DNA of 64,000 nt, from NCBI RefSeq assembly GCF_019656015.1, contig NZ_BPKW01000010.1:20343-84342 (forward strand), given 5' to 3'. This stretch comes from Leuconostoc inhae (GTDB lineage Bacteria > Bacillota > Bacilli > Lactobacillales > Lactobacillaceae). Every line of letters starts with the position of its first letter. Positions within the stretch are counted from its first letter, which is position 1. The translations under genes and the position numbers were made by a program. The notes under the pieces were generated by a model. The model was given only the letters and a program-made list of their open reading frames with translations, did not search any database and was not told the DNA's origin. Below, in pieces: positions 59,077 to 64,000 of this stretch.

Positions 59077-60477
59077 TTATGACAATTTTGAATGGCGAAT
59101 ACCATAGGCAAAATACCAAATGATACCAATAACAACCCATATAGCAAATAATTCAAGTGTTTCAGAAGGTAATTGTGTCAATAAGATTAAGCTTATAATT
59201 CCAGCAATGAAAGGAATTACAGGATAACCAGGTACTTTGAAGCCGTCATGTGATAAATCTTTGCGACGACGTAAGATTAAAATACCGAAGTTGATAAACA
59301 TAAAAGCTAATAATGTGCCTGCGTTAATTAAGCTAGCTAAAGTGTTTAACGGAATTAGGCCGGCAAAAATAGATTCAATAATAATGGCAAGGATTAAAGC
59401 ATTTACTGGTAAATGCGACCCAGCTGAAATCTTACCAAGCGATTTTGGCAGTAACCCGTCACGACCAAATGAATATGTCAAACGAGACGATGCGTAAATC
59501 AAGGCCAAGATAGCAGTAAACATACCAATCAAGGCACCAACAGTAATGACGACGGAAAATTGTGTTTGGTGTATGGCTTGTAAAGCAAACGCAGCAGGAT
59601 CATCAACGCCAAGTTTTTTGTAATTAACGATGCCAGTTAGGACAATTGAGAACAAAACATATAGTAACGCAGAAATGATAACTGTGCCAATAATACCGCG
59701 AGCCATTGTTTTTTGTGGGTTTTTAACTTCAGCAGCGTGTGCTGCAATTGTGTCAAAACCAAGAAAAGCGAAAATAATACTAGCTGTTGCAGCAGAAAGG
59801 CCACCAAGGCCACCAATACCAGATTGAAATTCTTTTGGGTAAAAAGGCACATAATTAGTATGTTTGATGAAAAATGAGCCACCAATAATAAATAGAACAA
59901 GAATAGCGACTTTTAAGATAACAGCGCCATTTTCAATTTTTTTAGAAGCGTTTAAACCGCGAGACAAGATAACTGTTACCAGTAATATGATTAAAACGGC
60001 GAAAAGATTAATAACACCACCCTCCATTGGCCCAGAAATTAACGCTTTGGGCATGTGAATGTTAAATATTGTTAATAAGTTGCCGAGATAAGCAGAAAAT
60101 CCAGTAGCGATAGCGGAAACGGCCAAAAAATACTCTAAAATTAAGGACCATCCAAGTAACCACCCGACAATTTCACCGTAAATAACGGTGCCATAAGAAT
60201 AAGCAGATCCAGCTACAGGCATTGCTGATGAAAATTCAGCAAAAGCCATACCGGACAATCCTGAAAATATGGCCGCTACTAGAAAAGCAACAGATACAGC
60301 AGGTCCAGCATGTTGTGCTGCTTCATGACCAGGTAATATGAAAATTCCTGTGCCAATGACCGTACCAACGCCTAAGCCAATCAAGTCGCGTGTTGTTAAT
60401 ACACGTGACATATGAGAATCAGCTTTTATATATGTAGTAACAGATTCTCGTTTAAATGCTCTTGTAAAGATAGACAT
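59077..60477 (-). CDS. APC family amino acid permease
   Basis: The protein has 466 residues with twelve or so membrane segments. DLIGLGVGTVIGTGIFILPG is the first-helix substrate-binding signature and FSGLSGMAFAEFSSAMPVAG the second. It resembles cationic amino acid transporters of the CAT/YfnA type; the exact substrate is not known. GGGAG precedes the ATG. Confidence 0.9.
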   Translation of the reverse strand: MSIFTRAFKRESVTTYIKADSHMSRVLTTRDLIGLGVGTVIGTGIFILPGHEAAQHAGPAVSVAFLVAAIFSGLSGMAFAEFSSAMPVAGSAYSYGTVIYGEIVGWLLGWSLILEYFLAVSAIATGFSAYLGNLLTIFNIHMPKALISGPMEGGVINLFAVLIILLVTVILSRGLNASKKIENGAVILKVAILVLFIIGGSFFIKHTNYVPFYPKEFQSGIGGLGGLSAATASIIFAFLGFDTIAAHAAEVKNPQKTMARGIIGTVIISALLYVLFSIVLTGIVNYKKLGVDDPAAFALQAIHQTQFSVVITVGALIGMFTAILALIYASSRLTYSFGRDGLLPKSLGKISAGSHLPVNALILAIIIESIFAGLIPLNTLASLINAGTLLAFMFINFGILILRRRKDLSHDGFKVPGYPVIPFIAGIISLILLTQLPSETLELFAIWVVIGIIWYFAYGIRHSKLS

Positions 60478-60598
60478 AAAGTTTCTCCCATATTATTTTA
60501 ATTAAACCATAACTATTATTTTAACAATTTAAAACGTTAATGTCTAACTTTGGGTGACAAGATACGTTACAATGGAAAAGATAAGGAATATAAATTAT

Positions 60599-61183
60599 AT
60601 GAAAGACAATAAAGTATTTGTAATTACGGGTGCAACTGGTGTCGGTAAAACAACAATTGCGCGGTATTTACAAGATAATTATCGCATGCCACGTGTTATT
60701 ACACACACAACACGACCACCACGTGATAGAGAAGTTAATGGCATATCGTATTATTTTGAAGATGCGTTCACATTTGAAACAAAACATTATTTAGAGCGAG
60801 TGACATACGCCGGTTCACAATATGGGTCATCATATGAGGCACTTGAATTTGTTTGGCAAAAAAGTCAGTACATTACAATTGTACTCGACACAGCTGGTGC
60901 AATTACTTATGCTCGTGAACTTGGAAAACAGGCAGTGGTTATTTTTGTGACGGTAACTACTCCCGAAGTATTAGTTGAGCGCGTTCAAGTACGTGGTGAT
61001 GATCCGACCGCGGTAAAGCAACGTGTCGCTTCACCAGAATTTTTGCGTGATGTCTTGTTACCGACTGAATTAAAAAATGTCGCTTACGAATTGGCTAATG
61101 ATGATTGGGCGAAGACGAAGGTCAGGCTTGACTTACTTGTAAATGACATCATGAATGGGCGCAGTTTACCTCAAAAAAATTAA
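60599..61183 (+). CDS. Guanylate kinase-like P-loop protein
   Basis: The protein has 194 residues. The P-loop is GATGVGKTT and the phrase THTTRPPRDREVNGISYYFE aligns with the guanylate kinase GMP-binding region (TTRPxRxGEVDG). It differs from the usual Gmk (SGPSGVGKGT), so it is probably a paralogue and not the essential enzyme. TACAAT at 60568-60573 would start transcription near 60580, so the ATG at 60599 is better than the frame opening at 60554. Confidence 0.75.
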   Translation: MKDNKVFVITGATGVGKTTIARYLQDNYRMPRVITHTTRPPRDREVNGISYYFEDAFTFETKHYLERVTYAGSQYGSSYEALEFVWQKSQYITIVLDTAGAITYARELGKQAVVIFVTVTTPEVLVERVQVRGDDPTAVKQRVASPEFLRDVLLPTELKNVAYELANDDWAKTKVRLDLLVNDIMNGRSLPQKN

Positions 61184-61240
61184 GCAGATCACTGTATCAC
61201 ATAGATAGTTCGCCTGCTTGTGTCAGTAAGTGCTTTGTTA

Positions 61241-61269
61241 TTGACAAATGAATTAAGAACAATTATAAT
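61241..61269 (+). promoter_or_regulatory. Perfect consensus promoter of the araT leader
   Basis: TTGACA (61241-61246), exactly 17 bases, TATAAT (61264-61269). This is the only promoter in the window with both hexamers and spacing perfect. Transcription would begin near 61277. Confidence 0.9.
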
Positions 61270-61300
61270 TATCTCATAAATAGTTGAGGGTTTTTAACAA

Positions 61301-61357
61301 ATGATGAGTAGGGTTAGTATAATTGAAAATGAATTTTATTTTTGGTATTTTGGTTAA
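61301..61357 (+). CDS. Aromatic leader peptide candidate upstream of araT
   Basis: ATG at 61301 follows GAGGG (61286-61290), about 24 bases after the predicted start of transcription. The 18-residue product MMSRVSIIENEFYFWYFG ends with six consecutive aromatic codons (Phe-Tyr-Phe-Trp-Tyr-Phe), then Gly and TAA. It lies ahead of an intrinsic terminator and an aromatic aminotransferase gene. The aromatic codons (61348-61353) can pair with 61369-61374, as the first segment of an attenuator would. Translation is not proven and T-richness could give such codons by chance. Confidence 0.5.
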   Translation: MMSRVSIIENEFYFWYFG

Positions 61358-61403
61358 GTCACCGATTGCCAAAAGTATTTTTCGCTGGTATTCGGATAGT
61401 TAT

Positions 61404-61474
61404 GCACCGAGTGCCATAGTGAGTTCAACTTGTAGAACAAACGCACATTCGGTTAATCGCGAATGTGCGTTTTT
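61404..61474 (+). terminator. Leader terminator and candidate antiterminator of araT
   Basis: ACGCACATTCG (61441-61451) pairs perfectly with CGAATGTGCGT (61460-61470) around 8 bases, and five T follow: a strong terminator 35 bases before araT. The upstream ACCGAGTG (61406-61413) can pair with CATTCGGT (61446-61453, one G-U), which would break the terminator; alone, it sits in a GCAC/GTGC hairpin (61404-61414). Confidence 0.8.
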
Positions 61475-61505
61475 GTGAAAACAGTTATGAAGAGGAGAAA
61501 ATAAC

Positions 61506-62702
61506 ATGCCTAGAGCAAAGAAGTCCTTATTAACAGTGTTTAATCGTAACCTAGATATGGTTAAACCAAGTGCCATTAGGGCGTTTGACAATGAAGTGAG
61601 TGGTATCCCTGATATTTTGAAATTAACCTTGGGTGAGCCTGATTTTAATGTACCAGAACATATTAAGCAAGCAGCTAAGCTATCAATTACGCAAGATGAT
61701 TCCCATTATGCTGCTTCAAATGGCACCTTTGCATTGCGCCAAGCGATTACCGGGTTTTTAGAAAATCGTTACGAATTAAAATATGATGCAGCCACTGAAA
61801 TTATCGTTACAGTGGGCGCAACAGAAGCTATTTACACTGTGTTAACTTCATTGTTGAACAAGGGCGATAAAATATTATTGCCAACACCAATATTCCCATT
61901 GTATATACCGGTAACGCTTGTCGGCGGTGGTGAACCAGTATTTATTGATACGTCTACTAATGATTTTGTATTGAGTCCGGAGATGCTCAAGGAAGCTATC
62001 CAGAAACACGGGGACAGCATTAAAGCAGTTGTATTGAACTTTCCTTCGAATCCTACGGGCGTGACATATAGTGAAGCAGAAGTAAAGGCGCTTGCGGATG
62101 TTTTGCGTGAAACAAATATTGTCGTTATTTCAGACGAAATTTATTCAGAATTAACATATGAAACAATCCACGTGTCAATGGCAAAGTATTTACCCGAACA
62201 AACAATTTTGTTAAATGGTGTTTCTAAATCACATGCAATGACAGGTTACCGTATAGGCTTTTTGGCTGGACCAGCGGAATTAGTAGCTAAGTTTAGTTTA
62301 ATTCATCAATTTACGATTACAACAGCTACTAATTCAGCGATGGCAGCAGCCACAGAGGCTTTGTCTACTGATTTAGGAAGACAAGACACGCTACAAATGA
62401 AAGCTGAGTATCAATTACGACGAGATTTCATTTACAAAACAATGACGTCACTTGGATTTAAAATACCTAAACCAGCGGGTGCGTTTTATATTTTTGCTAA
62501 AATTCCAGCGGGTTATATCCAAGATGATTTTGAATTTGCACGTGATTTAGCGCATAAAAATAAATTAGCAGTTATTCCGGGTGCTTCATTTGGGCCTGGA
62601 GGAGAAGGTTACATTCGATTGAGTTATGCGGCTTCATTAGCCAATTTAAAAGAAGCGATGATACGTTTAACACAATATATGACTGAAAATAAGCATGACT
62701 AG
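61506..62702 (+). CDS. araT: Aromatic amino acid aminotransferase
   Basis: The protein has 398 residues of aminotransferase class I. IPDILKLTLGEPDFNVPEHI and VLNFPSNPTGVTYS match the Lactococcus AraT pattern; the PLP lysine is in GVSKSHAMTGYRIG. It moves amino groups between aromatic (and some branched or sulfur) amino acids and 2-oxoglutarate. AGAGGAG precedes the ATG. Its leader carries the aromatic peptide and terminator described above. Confidence 0.87.
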   Translation: MPRAKKSLLTVFNRNLDMVKPSAIRAFDNEVSGIPDILKLTLGEPDFNVPEHIKQAAKLSITQDDSHYAASNGTFALRQAITGFLENRYELKYDAATEIIVTVGATEAIYTVLTSLLNKGDKILLPTPIFPLYIPVTLVGGGEPVFIDTSTNDFVLSPEMLKEAIQKHGDSIKAVVLNFPSNPTGVTYSEAEVKALADVLRETNIVVISDEIYSELTYETIHVSMAKYLPEQTILLNGVSKSHAMTGYRIGFLAGPAELVAKFSLIHQFTITTATNSAMAAATEALSTDLGRQDTLQMKAEYQLRRDFIYKTMTSLGFKIPKPAGAFYIFAKIPAGYIQDDFEFARDLAHKNKLAVIPGASFGPGGEGYIRLSYAASLANLKEAMIRLTQYMTENKHD

Positions 62703-62772
62703 AATGCCTATGAAACATTGAAAAGGCGATATTATAAGAAAAAATATTGTTGACTGTTTAAATATCAACAAA

Positions 62773-62816
62773 CACCGCGAGTTTATGGCGGTGCTCGATC
62801 TATTACTTACGCGCAT
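62773..62816 (+). promoter_or_regulatory. Hairpins between araT and the EIIC-like gene
   Basis: CACCGC (62773-62778) pairs with GCGGTG (62788-62793), but no T-run follows; GCGCA/TGCGC lies at about 62811-62822. They may be leader structures. Confidence 0.35.
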
Positions 62817-62843
62817 TTGCGCATACATAATCAAGGTAAAAAT

Positions 62844-63926
62844 ATGACTAGTACGATAACGCATACAACAAAAATGGCTCACAAAATTACTAGCGCGTCT
62901 ATTAAAAAGTTTATTGTAGATGTTTTAAATGGGACAAGCTTAGGGATTGTTATTACCTTGATTCCAAGTGCACTGGTTAGTCAGTTACTTTTGTTGTTTA
63001 CTGGTATGCCCATTGCAACTAAAGTTGGCTTTATGACAACTCTAATACAGAGTACATTGCCCATTGTCGCAGGCTTTTCTGTTGGGCAAATTTTCAAGTT
63101 GTCGGCTATTGATTCTGGGTCAATAGCTTTAGCAATGTTCGTTTCTTCTGGTGTGGTGACGCAAACAAAAGCAGGGATGATAATTAGTGGTACAGGGGTT
63201 ATTTTAAATATTTTATTAATTGCTACGCTTGCCACAGCGCTAGTAAAAATAACGACAACTATATTTGGTCATTTAAAAATATTACTCCAACCTTTGTTTG
63301 TGTTACTCGTTGCTGGTGGCATTGGATTAATAACTTTAGGACCTTTGCGGCAAGTACAAACTTTAATTGGTGAAGTCGTTGCCTATGCGACAGACCTAAC
63401 ACCGTTAGTGTTAGGAGCCTTACTAGGTGCTATTTTTGCCTTTTTGATCGTATCTCCGTTATCTTCAGTAGGAATTGCTATGGCCATTAATTTAACAGGT
63501 ATTGGTGCAGGGGCAGCTAATGCTGGAATTGTAGTTGCTAGTTTTACCTTGGCCGCAATGGGATCAGGAGTTAATCCGATTGGTGCAACCTTAGCACACT
63601 TTATTGGTTCCCCTAAAATTCAAATGGCCAATATGTTGACCAAACCAAAATTATTTATCCCAACGACTATTGGTGCAACGATAATGGGGATGGTAGCTAC
63701 TGTTCTAGATATTAAAGGAACACCATTTTCAGCAGGGTTTGGGTTTTCCGGATTAATAGGACCTTTGACAGCGTATAGTATGTCTAATAAATCCCTCATA
63801 GCAATAATTAGTGTTTTGTTAACGTTCATTGTTTTACCAATTATGCTTGCTTTTACCCTTAAATGGCTGTTTATGACGAAATTTAAGTTGATTCATTCAA
63901 AGGATTTAAAGCTCACGTTATCGTAA
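62844..63926 (+). CDS. PTS EIIC-like membrane protein
   Basis: The protein has 360 residues with about ten membrane segments, including GTSLGIVITLIPSALVSQLL and GSGVNPIGATLAHFIGSP. It resembles the PTS_EIIC_2 group, membrane proteins related to PTS sugar permeases but without EIIA or EIIB partners nearby, so phosphotransfer is doubtful. AAGGT precedes the ATG at 62844; the frame is open to 62817. Substrate unknown. Confidence 0.75.
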   Translation: MTSTITHTTKMAHKITSASIKKFIVDVLNGTSLGIVITLIPSALVSQLLLLFTGMPIATKVGFMTTLIQSTLPIVAGFSVGQIFKLSAIDSGSIALAMFVSSGVVTQTKAGMIISGTGVILNILLIATLATALVKITTTIFGHLKILLQPLFVLLVAGGIGLITLGPLRQVQTLIGEVVAYATDLTPLVLGALLGAIFAFLIVSPLSSVGIAMAINLTGIGAGAANAGIVVASFTLAAMGSGVNPIGATLAHFIGSPKIQMANMLTKPKLFIPTTIGATIMGMVATVLDIKGTPFSAGFGFSGLIGPLTAYSMSNKSLIAIISVLLTFIVLPIMLAFTLKWLFMTKFKLIHSKDLKLTLS

Positions 63927-64000
63927 TAGTAAAGAAAGGGTAAAGGGGTGGCGAAAAAAGCGAACGAAAGTAAAAAGAGGGGGAAGAAGGGGGGATAAAA
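63927..64000 (+). other. Purine-rich window end
   Basis: The last 75 bases are almost all A and G. A GTG at 63948, after AAAGGG, reads 16 codons (VAKKANESKKRGKKGG) to a TAA. It could be the broken start of a lysine-rich N-terminus, or low-quality sequence at a contig end. Confidence 0.3.

Noticed and set aside
61329..61478. A 49-codon open frame overlapping the aromatic leader ORF and the terminator upstream of araT
   Set aside because: It has no ribosome site, its 3' half is the terminator stem itself, and its sequence resembles no family.
61270..61505. T-box or known amino acid riboswitch ahead of araT
   Set aside because: The conserved T-box antiterminator core and specifier features were not found, and the layout does not fit a lysine or SAM riboswitch by eye.

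Overview
The window reads as a chromosome segment of a low-GC Gram-positive lactic acid bacterium, most likely Leuconostoc or a close relative (family Leuconostocaceae). The basis is protein character and gene order, not a database search: Firmicutes-type S10-spc-alpha ribosomal clusters, ECF transporter genes before truA-rplM-rpsI, class Ib ribonucleotide reductase, dPGM-type GpmA, a mrnC-rlmB-sigH-like block, comFA-comFC-hpf, and an AraT-type aminotransferase. Species cannot be fixed from the sequence alone.

Layout. 1-11.4 kb: the ribosomal protein superoperon from the end of rplB to rplQ, with secY, adk, infA, rpmJ and rpoA. rpsN is absent from its usual place between rplE and rpsH, and a structured RNA occupies that gap. 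11.4-14.2 kb: a minus-strand pair, a polyprenyl diphosphate synthase (hepT/dmkB type) and an NDH-2 with an extra C-terminal membrane domain, placed between rplQ and ecfA1. 14.3-18.8 kb: ecfA1-ecfA2-ecfT-truA, then rplM-rpsI behind an L13-type leader. 18.8-19.2 kb: a gene-free stretch with its own promoter-like site, hairpins, repeats and terminator (ncRNA candidate). 19.2-26 kb: an MFS exporter and a DyP peroxidase, divergent around PerR-like boxes, then hflX, a histidine phosphatase and a CNNM/CBS membrane protein. 26-30 kb: nrdH-nrdE-nrdI-nrdF. 30-32.8 kb: a PAP2 phosphatase, tRNA-Tyr, tRNA-Gln, gpmA, a cold shock gene and tRNA-Leu(AAG). 32.8-37.2 kb: low gene density, looking like a decayed island next to tRNA-Leu, with a small membrane protein, a nucleoside deoxyribosyltransferase-like protein, a broken tspO, and then surface or membrane proteins.

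37.5-46.5 kb: a coiled-coil membrane protein, a divergent tpiA, and rpoB-rpoC with a terminator-like leader and a long hairpin between the two genes. 46.6-50.6 kb: mrnC, rlmB, a SigH/ComX-like sigma factor, eno, a 47-residue peptide gene and tag. 50.7-55.4 kb: a polyphosphate operon (degenerate Ppx-HD protein, ppk, ppx). 55.4-58.8 kb: tRNA-Arg(CCG), a YigZ-family gene divergent from comFA-comFC, and hpf behind a cre-like site. 59-64 kb: an amino-acid permease, a guanylate kinase paralogue, araT and a PTS EIIC-like membrane protein; the last 75 bases are an odd purine-rich run.

The strongest lead for an undescribed system is the araT leader (61241-61474). It has a perfect consensus promoter, a ribosome-site-bearing 18-codon ORF with six consecutive aromatic codons, and an intrinsic terminator, all directly ahead of an aromatic aminotransferase gene. 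This is the layout of leader-peptide attenuation. Other leads are the three-way switching RNA in the rpsN gap, the orphan dmkB-ndh2 pair, the ncRNA candidate after rpsI, and the 17-bp divergent comFA/yigZ control region whose genes both lack ribosome binding sites.
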